Shown piece after piece: positions 10,177-19,337 of a DNA stretch of 20,498 nt. The notes beneath the pieces were generated by a model, which did no database searches, was not told the origin of the DNA, and was given only the letters and a program-made list of their open reading frames with translations. Made by a program: the position numbers and the translations under genes. Position 1 is the first letter of the stretch. Every line of letters starts with the position of its first letter. The DNA is from Dipetalonema caudispina. Taxonomy: Eukaryota > Nematoda > Chromadorea > Rhabditida > Onchocercidae. The stretch covers positions 1-20,498 of the forward strand of contig JABVXV010000625.1 of the NCBI GenBank assembly GCA_013365325.1, given 5' to 3'.

Positions 10177-10254
10177 TCATTAGTGTCAACTTATCTTAAT
10201 GTATTCATAAAAATTGTTCTATATTAAGATTTATCAGTAGAAATCAATTTTTTA

Positions 10255-10407
10255 AATGGTTTTGGCAGATCTAATCGTAAAAAAAGAAGAATAAATCAAC
10301 TAAATCAAAATGAAATGAAAATAATTAGATAGTAATGTTTGAAATATGAATCGATTTACTTGAATTCATAACATTATAGGTTGATGAATAGACTTGCCAA
10401 AACCATT
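10255..10407. mobile_element. Candidate MITE with 22-bp terminal inverted repeats
   Basis: The ends are AATGGTTTTGGCA (10255-10267) and TGCCAAAACCATT (10395-10407), perfect for 13 bp. They continue with three mismatches to 22 bp (10276 and 10386). TA lies on each side (10253-10254 and 10408-10409), matching a TA target-site duplication. The interior is AT-rich with no ORF, so any element is non-autonomous. The terminal sequence is not one I recognise. Length (153 bp), repeats and TA flanks all fit a MITE. Confidence 0.5.
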
Positions 10408-10409
10408 TA

Positions 10410-12027
10410 CATATGATTATTATTTACTAATTGATAGTTTTAAATTAAAAAGAGAAAAATTGTGCTATTTTTGGAATAGAATAGGAAAATTATTAGTGCA
10501 AATAAAATGGTAGCAGAATCATTGATCATTGGTTGTATTTAATTTAAAAAATTCCATCAACTAGTTTGGACAAAAATTTAACATCATTTTTGATGAAATT
10601 CATCACCACATTATCTGTTTCATTTTTTTCCCATTCTATTATTTTGTATTATAAATATGATTGACATACGTGAGGTATAAAGCGTAACAAGCGTTATCAC
10701 ATAGCTGTTTTAAAATATATTTATGAAAATAGAGATACAGCGTGTATTACTTTGTGCATCACAATTTTCTTTTAGACAAATAAATAGAAAAAGCTAATTT
10801 TCTTAAAAAAAAAGGAGAAGTGAAAATGAATATGGTACTAAATTACATAAAATTTGTATAAATTAATTTAAAGTAATGCGGAAAAAAATATTTGCATTTG
10901 TATATGCATATATTTATCTGCAAATAATATCATCTAGTATATTTCAATTTGATGGGTACCGTAAAATTGTCTATTTTCCCGGGACTAAATAGTCTCATAA
11001 AGTGAATTTTTGATTACCATTAAATGTAGTTAACCTTCAAAACATTTTGTTCAAATATTTCTTCAATATACCAATTTAATTTTAGTAATCTTGAACTAAG
11101 TTCTACTTAGTACATGATATTAAGATATTATGTAAATAATTTTAAAATATGTATGCATAATAAATTTAATTTTTTACCAGTTTTTCTGTAACAAATTGTG
11201 TAACATATTCCACCAATACTACTGCGAGTCAATTATTCGTTATAATTATCATAAATGTACCTTAAAAATAAGCAATATTACTTTTATTCAAGATTATTTT
11301 TACAGTTAATCTTGTAAAAATTACACTTCCTTTTAAAGAATATGACATCATTTTCTATTTAAACAAACCATCAATGTAGAAGTTAGATTGAAATAGCTTC
11401 TATCTTTTTTCCCTTCGAATATAAAATCACTTAAATGTTTGAAAATTTTTCCGTTTTCTTGTAAATATATTTGTTTGTCATTTTATATAATTTTCATTCA
11501 ATATTTTTTTATTCTATTCATCATTCCATAAAGCATACATTACTGGAACGGATTGTTAAATAATTCTCTTTTTTTGGGTTGTAACCTAAAAGAAAAGAGA
11601 ATGTCTACAATTCAATAAAACTGGTTAACTTTATGTTGTTCTTTTGTTTTTTTTTTTAAATTCTGTATAATGTCTTTATTACCTTTACGTTTGTTATTTG
11701 ACGTTTTTTTTTCTCTCTTCTTCCCCATCTTCTCCCTCTTTCTTCTCCACATCCGATAAAAAACTTTAAAACTTCAATGAAACGGTCTAAAAGTGATATA
11801 AAAACAAAAAAAAAAAGGAAGGAAATAAAATTATAAAATGGGAAATTCTATTTTCCCACTGCAAGATGTAAATTTGTAAAGGCAAATTGATTGCTCTTAA
11901 CTTGAGCATTTTGCAAAATTTCATCAGTTTTATTTTCAGCAAATCTTTAAAACCAAATATAATCGTCAAATATAGTGGACTTCAAGTTAGAATAACAACT
12001 TTCATAGGTCTTACCCAAGATGAAGTT
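10410..12027. other. Non-coding AT-rich stretch, centre
   Basis: No gene is supported. Small inverted repeats occur at 11095-11111 (ACTAAG/CTTAGT) and 11289-11314 (CAAGATTA/TAATCTTG). 11700-11755 is a pyrimidine tract. A minus-strand 60-aa ORF (11787-11969) is F-rich and not convincing. Confidence 0.65.
11563..11602. repeat. Long hairpin with short loop
   Basis: ATTCTCTTTT (11563-11572) pairs with AAAAGAGAAT (11593-11602), and the inner GGTT (11577-11580) pairs with AACC (11583-11586). Mostly T/A pairs lie between, with a bulge of about two bases. No T-run termination or coding context suggests a function. Confidence 0.75.
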
Positions 12028-12140
12028 TTGAAATTTCGTTAAAATTTCAACATTTTGGTTACCATTTCAAACCTCAATTGGTTATCAAAATGTTATTACT
12101 TTTTTTCGTTCGATTGATGAAAAACGCTAAAATCTAGCGT
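12028..12140. repeat. Cluster of three hairpins before the 23-bp minisatellite
   Basis: TTGAAATTT (12028-12036) pairs perfectly with AAATTTCAA (12042-12050) across a 5-base loop. AACATTTTGGTTACC (12049-12063) matches the complement of 12080-12094 at 13 of 15 positions. ACGCTA (12124-12129) pairs perfectly with TAGCGT (12135-12140). The first two share bases, so they would compete. Confidence 0.7.
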
Positions 12141-12200
12141 CAAAAAAATGATCATAAAATTATCATATTTCTAACAATTGAATACTATTTATCGTTCTAT

Positions 12201-12446
12201 ACTGTAATATGCATTTCACGCTTACTGTAATATCTCATCAATATATACTGTAATATTTTACTTACTTGCCTTACAGTAATATTTAATCTCTCAACGATCG
12301 TATATCATACGTTACTTGATACTGTTATGTTCATTTTACACGTGCTTTAGTATTTCCTAAGTACTTAACGTAATATTTAATGTCATAGTGATCAATTACT
12401 AGATATCAATTCATCCTGTTATACCATTTTACACCTCTTGTAATAT
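12201..12446. repeat. Diverged ~23-bp tandem minisatellite (core ACTGTAATAT)
   Basis: ACTGTAATAT occurs at 12201, 12224 and 12247, exactly 23 bp apart, then as ACAGTAATAT at 12273. Degraded copies follow at about 12321 (ACTGTTATGT), 12345, 12367, 12415 and 12437 (CTTGTAATAT), giving about 11 units of 22-26 bp. Longer matches 94 bp apart (12276 with 12370, and 12321 with 12415) suggest a block of four units was also duplicated. No coding potential is seen. The core TGTAATATCT also appears in the 33-bp repeat at 6915-7144. Confidence 0.75.
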
Positions 12447-12580
12447 TTCAACATTTTCATTTACTATATTTGATGAAAATGAATTGTCTGTATTAGAAAA
12501 TGATGATGGCACATTAATTCATATTGCTAAAAAAAGCTAAAAATATTTTATACTGCAGTAAGCTGAAAAAAATTGTTTGT

Positions 12581-12612
12581 CAGTGATGTGAAATATAATT
12601 TTCATGTCACTG
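12581..12612. repeat. Hairpin ending at a splice-donor-like GTAAGT
   Basis: CAGTGATGTGAA (12581-12592) and TTCATGTCACTG (12601-12612) are inverted with 10 of 12 matches and an 8-base loop. The right arm is followed at once by GTAAGTAA, and the left arm starts with the CAG of a weak acceptor, so a 29-bp micro-exon is formally possible. One of its frames is open. Confidence 0.6.
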
Positions 12613-14587
12613 GTAAGTAATTTCTTTTCTTTTTAAATATATCTATAAAACATGAAAAAGGATGTTATATGAAAAATTTATCAATAAAAAGTCAAGAAAT
12701 TTAAACTCTAATGACAAATACGCTTGTACTGTAATGTAATTCATTTTAGGTGTAAATTTAATAAAAGAAATAGTGCTACGAAAATATTACTTTCTAATGT
12801 AAAATCTCTTCAAATTTTTATACTAAATTTAATTTCAAAATTCTTCCAAAATTTTTCTTCTGTTTTTCTGTTTTTTCACAAGAATAATTTGTTTTCATCA
12901 ATTTCAAACAACATTTATTAATGGTCACATTTAACATGCATAAATATTGACAAGCGTATTTGTCAACATCATCATTTTATACTATTCACATGTGATTGAT
13001 CACTTTCTCAAGCCGAATTTTCCGCATTAAAAAAAAATTGAATTCTTTTCTTTCATTCCTTTCAGAAAATTTCCTTCTTCAAAAACTTTCCATCAAACTG
13101 CTTGTCTTAATTAATACCTCTTCCCTTTTTTTTCTTCGTCTGATATAATTAAAATTTTTTTTCCATCCATTTTTTTCTTTTTTTTTTTCATAATAATGTT
13201 AAATAATATCGATTTACATATATTTCATTTTGTCGATTGTATTTTGATAAACATTGAAAATTCTTTTTCCTCTATTTGAACTCCTTTTTTTTCTTTGCTA
13301 AAAAAAATCAAATTGGTAAAATTATTCTCTGATAATTTTATCATTTTGATGCTTGTATATGTGTCAATCTTTGCCAATTATATTCTCTAATTTTTTAACT
13401 TTCTTTTTTTTGTATTTTTAACCAATAATTTCCAAAAAATTTCCCCAAAATTTCTTACTTGTATAACATTAATCAATTTTTTTTTCCTTTAGCGAAGATT
13501 TTTATCTAGAATTCTTTGTTAATTACGAAATTTGAACCCAAAAATTTCTTTCCAATCAAATGTCTTATTTGACATTTATACAAATATACAACAATCATCG
13601 ATCGTTACATACTTCCGTCATTGCATTGTCCACTAATCATAGAGCAAGCTAGCTTGTTTGCTTAAGCCTTATCTTCTTCCTTTCCCTCTTCCATGCTTAA
13701 CTTTTTTTCCCCATGATAATATAACATATTATATGTACACATACACACATACACACACACACACATATATATATATATACATACATACAAATTTGCAAAT
13801 ATATGTAAATCTATAAAGCAATACTTAAAATTAAACAATTACTTAAAGAATTATTTTACAGTTAAATTTGTCAACCATTTTAATTATTCCACTTTTTTTT
13901 TATCGCCTTTCCGCTTTGTCCTCTTAAGAGATATTATTGTTGTAATAATCTTTTCATTTTAGCAGAAAATTATCTCATATTACTAATTAAAATCCGAATA
14001 TAATAAGTAATAAATTTTATGAAGTTTGAGTTATTTTTATGTGTACAATTATAGTACTTTATGTTATATTATCATTATTGTATCATTGTAATTATCATTA
14101 TCATTATTATTGTTATTGCTACCATTCTTTGTTTTTTTTTTTTCGGAATATCAATGATAAATTCAAAAATGAAATCATTGCTATTATATTAATATTATAT
14201 ATAATACAATTTAACATAATTCATCCCTGCTATCCTCACCTTTTTTCTCATCATTTCTCCTTTTTTCTTCATCATTGATTCTCTTTGATTTTGTCGAAAT
14301 CAAATTTGAATTATCTATAATAAATTATTTATAATTAACTATAGTGTTCAAATAAAAGAAGGAAAGAATGGATTATGTGATATAATGTTGCTATGAATAA
14401 CTTTTGCTACAATAATATCAGTTTGTACCAATTGAAAAAAGAAGAAAAAAACTTCTTCCCTCGCTTTCTTTCTCTCCCCCTCTCTCTTTCTCTCCTTTCT
14501 TTATCCTTTTTTTTCGATACATTTTTAAAATTCAAATATACAGCAATTAAAAGTTTGCATGTGTATTTTGTTTTGTTAGGTCCTGTT

Positions 14588-14618
<31 letters not shown>

Positions 14619-15178
14619 CATTCCAGTTTGAAAGTTATTCACAATCAGATTTTCTTGCCCTAGTTCATATTTTGATATAATATAAAAGATTTTCTAAGCT
14701 TTTTAAATTACAAAATTAATTTAACAACCCGTTAGAATTTATCAGATGAATGATTTGTTAAATCTTATCATTTGATTATATATATATGAATATGTATATT
14801 CAGTAAATTTATCATCATTGGATATTTTATTTGTTTCCTTTTCTATTATCATTATTGATCACTACAGTATTATATATATATATCATTACTTATTTACTTA
14901 CTTATTTCTTTGTTACTTTGCTATTATTATTATTACTTTTTTGTTCGTATTTGATAATAGCAATGGGACGAACAATGAAATCAAAGAAGTGTAATCTATT
15001 CATTTATTCTATTCATCTTTTCAATTTATTTTCCATTCATATTCATTCATCCTTTCAATTCGTTCACTCTTTTTCAATTATTATTGAATTGAGTTTTTTG
15101 CAGTCCATGAAAATTTTTTTCCCTCTCCCGCCATTTTTAAATTTTAATTAATGCATGTTTCCATATGTCGCTGTAGTT
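12613..15178. other. Non-coding AT-rich stretch, centre right
   Basis: No gene is supported. Plus-strand ORFs (12724-12921, 14039-14278, 14393-14596, 14831-15151) are rich in Phe, Leu, Ile, Tyr and Ser because the strand is T-rich. 14064-14118 is a degenerate ATT/ATC repeat, 14447-14513 a CT-rich tract, and 14586-14619 a T-run followed by 23 A. Confidence 0.65.
13734..13789. repeat. Compound CA/TA/TACA microsatellite
   Basis: TACACA repeats pass into (CA)n, then (TA)n, then CATA repeats. Nothing else is seen around it. Confidence 0.95.
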
Positions 15179-15205
15179 ATGTGTCACATATTTCAAATGA
15201 CACAT
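15179..15205. repeat. 8-bp hairpin before CA repeat
   Basis: ATGTGTCA (15179-15186) and TGACACAT (15198-15205) are perfect inverted repeats with an 11-base loop. The right arm is also the start of the CA/TACA microsatellite. Confidence 0.8.
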
Positions 15206-15247
15206 ACACACACACACATACACACACATACACACACACATACACAT
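15201..15247. repeat. CA/TACA microsatellite
   Basis: (CA)n with regular TACA interruptions. A hairpin lies immediately before it (15179-15205) and a GC-rich one immediately after (15262-15291). Confidence 0.95.
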
Positions 15248-15261
15248 AGGACATAGGTATC

Positions 15262-15291
15262 CCTCCGATCCTCTTTCCTTCTAATCGGAGG
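15262..15291. repeat. GC-rich 8-bp hairpin
   Basis: CCTCCGAT (15262-15269) and ATCGGAGG (15284-15291) are perfect inverted repeats with a 14-base pyrimidine-rich loop. The G+C content is unusual for this window. Confidence 0.8.
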
Positions 15292-15814
15292 AATCTTTGG
15301 TTCTTTTTCTTCGAAAAGTTGAAATGTTATATATGTGATTCATTTCATTCATCTTCTCTTTGTAACTCATTGAAATTATCGATTTGATTTAAATGATATG
15401 ATTAGTTCTTTTCATTTAATTTCCAGTATATTTTTAATTACTCTATATAGGAATAAACTTAAAATTTCATTCTTTTCTCCTTTTTTTTTCTTTTCTGAAA
15501 GTATACATATCACGAAAATATATCATCAATGAAATAACTGATAATCATTTCTTCCAGGTAGACGATAAATTCATTCATTGTTTTATGATAATAAATTTTG
15601 TAAAAATTGAAAAAAAACTGCGAAATTTTAGTTTAACTAATATCATCTTTTCTAGTTTACTTTTTTTACAACTTTGGTTTCTATTTTAATTTTTTGTTAG
15701 CATTTTTCATATATGTGTCATTTGTGTTACAGAATTTTTGTCACTGACTTTAAAAAAAAAAAAAAAAAAAATTAACTGACATACATATATATAACGCATA
15801 TATTTGTATAAGAT

Positions 15815-15892
15815 GTGAAATCGTCTGAAGTGAAACGTGAAATCACCTTGATTGAAACGTAAAATCATCCCGAAGTGAAATCATTTCGACAT
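15815..15892. repeat. 22-bp tandem repeat, about 3.5 copies
   Basis: GTGAAATC or GTAAAATC starts units at 15815, 15837 and 15859, exactly 22 bp apart, each ending near TGAAAC or TGAAA. A shifted partial copy begins at 15875. The unit is richer in G+C than its surroundings. No ORF of note covers it. Confidence 0.8.
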
Positions 15893-16979
15893 TAAGAAAT
15901 GTATGACATAATGCGGTCAAATATTTCAGTTGTACTTTTTTTTTCATTTTTTTTTTGAAGCAATTTTAAATTGTAAATACACTCTGACATATCATCATAC
16001 TTCGTGATGTCCTCTTTTTTATTTCTCTTATTTATTTATAAATTCATTTTTAATTAATTTTGTTTTTTCAAATTTTATTTCATTAAAAATATTCTATTTC
16101 TTATCAAAATTTCTTTGCTTACAATGGATGATCATTACAAATTTATTTAATATTTTTACTCTTCATTTAGTATATGCAAAAAACATTTCTGTACTTAATA
16201 AGTGATTGACCAATTTCTCTTCAATTTTGAAATTTAAACCTGAGTAATTGAAAATTGGGTAAATGATTATGAATAGTTCATGAGAATCTATTATATATAC
16301 ATATATTTTACATCATAGAAAATCTTCCTTATCCACGCTTTTTTTCAAAGCGTTAACATAAAATTAATTTGAAATTGGTGTATATGAAAATATTTGTAAA
16401 AGTATCTAAAAAAAACATTATTAATTGTTTTAAAAACTTAATTAAAGACTGAAAAGTTCTTCTGTATCATCATATTTTGAATATTTTCCCAAATATGGAG
16501 GATTAGATATTGAAATTCTTGCATTCCATATTTTATGTTTATAACATTACTGAGTTTTTTTCGGAAAAAGGGAAAACTGCTATTTAATCAGATATGAATA
16601 CTACTTTTGAATTTTTATATTTCGAAAGTGAAGTGGGAAGAAATAAAAACGAAAAACAAAATTAAATTTCTATTTTTCAATTAAAAATTAATTTTGATTA
16701 TTTTTCAGTTTTTTGGATTTTATGTATTATTTTTCTTTTTTTTGGAACTGAAGCCAATATTTTCCATGTTTTTAAGTTTAATCGCAAATGTTAATTTGGT
16801 TAAATTGGGGACAAAATATAAATTTCATTTCAACAACATTGTTAAATGGATTTTACAAATTTTATAATTTAATCCTATCGATTCTATTTCGCTCTTTCAT
16901 CATTTTTTCATGAGATCTTTTCGTCTTTTCGATACTGCTCCAATGTTATAAATTTGTAAAATAGATTGAGAAAAGGAAG

Positions 16980-17014
16980 AGTGCATCGAAAAAAGTGCAT
17001 CGAAAATTTTCGAT
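16980..17014. repeat. 14-bp direct duplication ending in a 16-bp palindrome
   Basis: AGTGCATCGAAAA occurs at 16980 and 16994. The second copy runs into ATCGAAAATTTTCGAT (16999-17014), a perfect palindrome. Confidence 0.8.
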
Positions 17015-17543
17015 TAACAAATGATTTCGCACCAATTAATGAAACTTTAAATTCCTTACATTTTTTTTTTTTTTTTTTTTTTTGTATTTTTGCATTTTCA
17101 GCAAAAAAAAAATTCCAGAATCAGGATTAAAATCAAAATTTCCACGTATCAATCAAGATATTCGACATTTTTGCTCCTCTAAGAATTATTTTAAATTGAA
17201 ATTTTTTTTATGCTTTAATTATAACTTTTGTATTTCTTTTTCTATTCAATTAGTTCATATTACTTGTCAGTGTTATCCAATCAATTATGATTGTTTATTG
17301 TTTTAGTTAAGTCAGTTGTTCAATTATTCAATTTCTTATTATTTTTACAAAATTATAATAATAAAATAATGTTCGTAATAGATGAATTGGAAGCAAAAAT
17401 ATCGTAAAGTGTTGGATTTGTGCTAAATTTATTCATGAAGTACCATACATTAATTGCTAATTAACACTAAAAATTGATTTTATTATCTCCTGTTCCATTT
17501 ATTCTTTCTTTTCCTTCATCTTTCTCTTTCCTCTTTCACTCCC

Positions 17544-17579
17544 CGCTTTCCCGCTATTCCCGCTTCAAACGGGAAAGCG
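17544..17579. repeat. GC-rich 10-bp hairpin after a pyrimidine tract
   Basis: CGCTTTCCCG (17544-17553) and CGGGAAAGCG (17570-17579) are perfect inverted repeats with a 16-base loop that holds a second CCCG able to pair with the same arm. It follows a CT-rich run (17508-17543). This is the most stable-looking short stem in the right half of the window. Confidence 0.8.
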
Positions 17580-17990
17580 AAAGATTAATTCTTTCCATTT
17601 ATATACGATAAATTCATTCGTTGTATATTATTCGCATCAATCATTCGTTCATATTTAATAAGTAAACATTAATGAGAAACTATTTATTGATTTGATTCAG
17701 TGAGGTGTGAAAAAACGAAATCTGTCATCAATCATTGAGTGAAGAACTGTTGACATTTATAATCGTTCATTGAAAATGTTGGATATCGATTTAATTCATT
17801 CATTTCCACTTCTTTTCCTTTCGCTTGATCGATTTAGAAAGAAGAAAATTAACTTAAACATTTGATTTAATTAAAATTTCACACTGTTAATTAGCTTTTC
17901 AAATATTTCATTAATTTCATAAGCCGTCCAAACCACTCTACTACTATTATCAATGCATAAGAATTTTCATCAATAGAATTGGCACAAATG

Positions 17991-18004
17991 AATTGTGCAC
18001 AATT
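17991..18004. repeat. 14-bp palindrome AATTGTGCACAATT
   Basis: A perfect palindrome around GTGCAC, preceded by the related GAATTGGCACAA (17977-17988). Palindromes of this kind can be dimeric transcription-factor sites, but no specific factor is assigned. Confidence 0.6.
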
Positions 18005-18189
18005 ATAATTCAATGATTTCAACAAAGATTAAATAATTTTTATTAATTGGAATTGTTTGAGTTGTGAGTGTTAAATTTGGAATATATTCGGTGGAATTTA
18101 TAGACTTAATAAATTAAATGTTAACTGAGGGAAAATTCAACAGAACGATCCTTTTCCGTTCATAGCAAAAGGGAATTTAAAAATCAGTG

Positions 18190-18301
18190 ATGACTCATCC
18201 TGTAATAGTAAGCTTTTTAATTCACTCGTTTTGCTTCTTCCTTCGTTAACTGCTTTAAAGCTGAAATTTAGAGAAAAAAAGAAGATGAGGTATGACTCAT
18301 C
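18190..18301. promoter_or_regulatory. Two identical AP-1-like (TGACTCA) sites
   Basis: ATGACTCATC occurs exactly at 18190-18199 and 18292-18301, 102 bp apart and about 480-590 bp upstream of the first LRCH-like exon. The core TGACTCA is the classic bZIP (Fos/Jun, AP-1) site. The second copy also has an inverted GATGAG just before it (18284-18289). Whether this is a promoter, an intronic enhancer or chance is unknown. Confidence 0.35.
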
Positions 18302-18774
18302 AAAACTTAAACTTAAGCTTTTATCCTTTCATTTCCTATCTTATCAATCCATCTCGAAACAAATTTGCATATTTCAACGAGTTCTTACATAAGTGATTGA
18401 ATATGACAAATGTGATAATTCCACTCTTTTAAAAATTTTATTAACTCTTCTCATTTGAATTATATCAAAAATCTTCATAAATATATTCTTGTAAAACTGA
18501 TAAAAAAAGTGTTATTGTTTTGGAAACATAGGTTAGTTTTGGCAATCAACTAAATAGGTTAATAAGTAAGTAATTAGTTATCCTATCAGAACGATTTATC
18601 TTATATGAATTCATTTAAATCGAATATTTAGAAATTATATTAAGGAAAGAGGTTGCGATATATGCACCTCCCCTTTCTTTTTTTCTTTCATAAACTTTTC
18701 ATACTCTCTACGCTTACAATCAATTTAATTTTTGTGAAGAAGAAAATTAAGACAAATAGTATTTTGTTTTTCAG

Positions 18775-18888
18775 TCAATAACCGAGACGGCATCTACGTG
18801 GCGTAAACGTCGCGGTGGTGGCGTAACGGCCACAACTGCTCCAACAATTCCACCAATATCAATACCATCTACATCATACCAGCAACAG
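18775..18888 (+). CDS. Internal coding exon, LRCH-like protein (N-terminal disordered part)
   Basis: This 114-bp exon (38 codons) follows a nematode-style acceptor, TTTTTCAG, at 18767-18774, and is followed by a GT donor (CAACAG then GTACCA). Only one frame is open. It begins Ser-Ile-Thr-Glu-Thr and contains the basic and glycine run RKRRGGG at about residues 10-16, a Thr/Ala/Pro/Ile/Ser-rich stretch, and ends Tyr-Gln-Gln-Gln. Read into the intron, the frame stops within six codons. Both ends are phase 0 and the frame joins directly to the exon at 19202. The exon is clearly richer in G+C than its surroundings. The composition suggests a disordered linker, and the N-termini of LRCH proteins are variable and low in complexity. 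There is no in-frame Met, so it is internal or the start lies upstream. It has no diagnostic motif of its own; the assignment rests on the next exon. Confidence 0.72.
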
Positions 18889-19201
18889 GTACCATTTTTT
18901 GACAATAAATTTAATAAAATTTTTGACATTCTGCTGTCATAATAGACAAATATTTCGACAATATTCGTTTCGAATAGTCTCTGAATTTTCCTTTTTTTTT
19001 TTTCAAAATTTTCCATTTCAAAAATTTCATAGAAATACTCAATTATTACCAAAAAAAAAAGGACGAATAAATTGCCGTTAAATTGTTACGATTGATCTGA
19101 TCCCGACAATTCTTTGCTACATTTTCTTTGAGATTAATAATTTACTAATGCAGTTAATATTCGATGTTTATTCAAAATTTCTTTCTCTTTTATTAATTTA
19201 G
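18889..19201 (+). other. Intron between the two LRCH-like exons
   Basis: This 313-bp GT-AG intron lies between the two coding exons and is phase 0. The donor is CAG/GTACCA, weaker than consensus, and the acceptor is TTAATTTAG. It is strongly AT-rich with poly-T and poly-A tracts (18991-19003, 19050-19060) and shows no coding potential on the sense strand. A 93-aa antisense ORF (18771-19052, minus) spans the exon and intron and is a shadow of the exon. Confidence 0.72.
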
Positions 19202-19337
19202 TTGTTAACTCGATCGGTGGATAAAATGTTCGAAGAAGCGGAATTAAGTGGTGTATTGTTATTGGCTGGTCGTAAACTGAAAGGATTTCCGGCTGATCTT
19301 GCCCTTAAATATGAATTATCTGATATTATTTCTGCTG
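19202..19337 (+). CDS. Internal coding exon, LRCH-like protein (cap before the leucine-rich repeats)
   Basis: This 136-bp exon (45 codons plus one base) follows the acceptor TTAATTTAG and ends at a GCTG / GTATGT donor. It encodes a Leu-Leu-Thr-Arg-Ser start, then FEEAELSG, a short hydrophobic strand (Val-Leu-Leu-Leu), GRKLKGFP and YELSDIISA. The pattern EEA..SG...L..RKLK.FP......Y-[DE]-L-[ST]-D...A-D is, from memory, the segment just before the first LRR in LRCH proteins, where Asp-Leu-Ser-Arg/Lys-Asn follows. The exon ends with the G of an expected Asp codon, so the phase also fits. LRCH proteins carry about nine LRRs and usually a C-terminal calponin-homology domain. They are linked to the cortical cytoskeleton in flies and to DOCK8/Cdc42 signalling in mammals. 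The rest of the gene is outside the window. Met at codon 9 (19226) could be an alternative start. Another LRR protein with a similar cap is possible. Confidence 0.75.

Larger units (their letters stand above)
7220..10254. other. Non-coding AT-rich stretch, centre left
   Basis: Apart from the MITE-like element, the microsatellites and the homopolymers, nothing is seen. Minus-strand ORFs at 7159-7356 and 7254-7466 overlap each other in different frames over a slightly GC-richer patch (7265-7330); neither is recognisable. 9480-9560 is pyrimidine-rich. Confidence 0.65.
15893..18774. other. Non-coding stretch upstream of the LRCH-like exons
   Basis: No certain exon is found. A 74-aa plus-strand ORF (17082-17306) follows a good acceptor, TTTTCAG, at 17095-17101 and its first ~30 codons have mixed usage, but no donor follows and it degenerates into F/Y/C-rich sequence. 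From about 17500 the composition becomes slightly more mixed. The DNA just before 18775 is a typical intron 3' end, so at least part of this stretch is intron of the LRCH-like gene. Confidence 0.55.

Noticed and set aside
14831..15151. 106-aa plus-strand ORF with hydrophobic stretches like membrane segments
   Set aside because: The hydrophobic runs come from TTA/TTT/CTT low-complexity DNA; no conserved motif.
17082..17306. 74-aa plus-strand ORF after a TTTTCAG acceptor
   Set aside because: The first ~30 codons look plausible but no donor follows, the rest is F/Y/C-rich, and the phase cannot be linked to 18775. Kept only as a weak possibility.
18771..19052. 93-aa minus-strand ORF over the first LRCH-like exon
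   Set aside because: Antisense shadow of the plus-strand exon that runs on into intron sequence.
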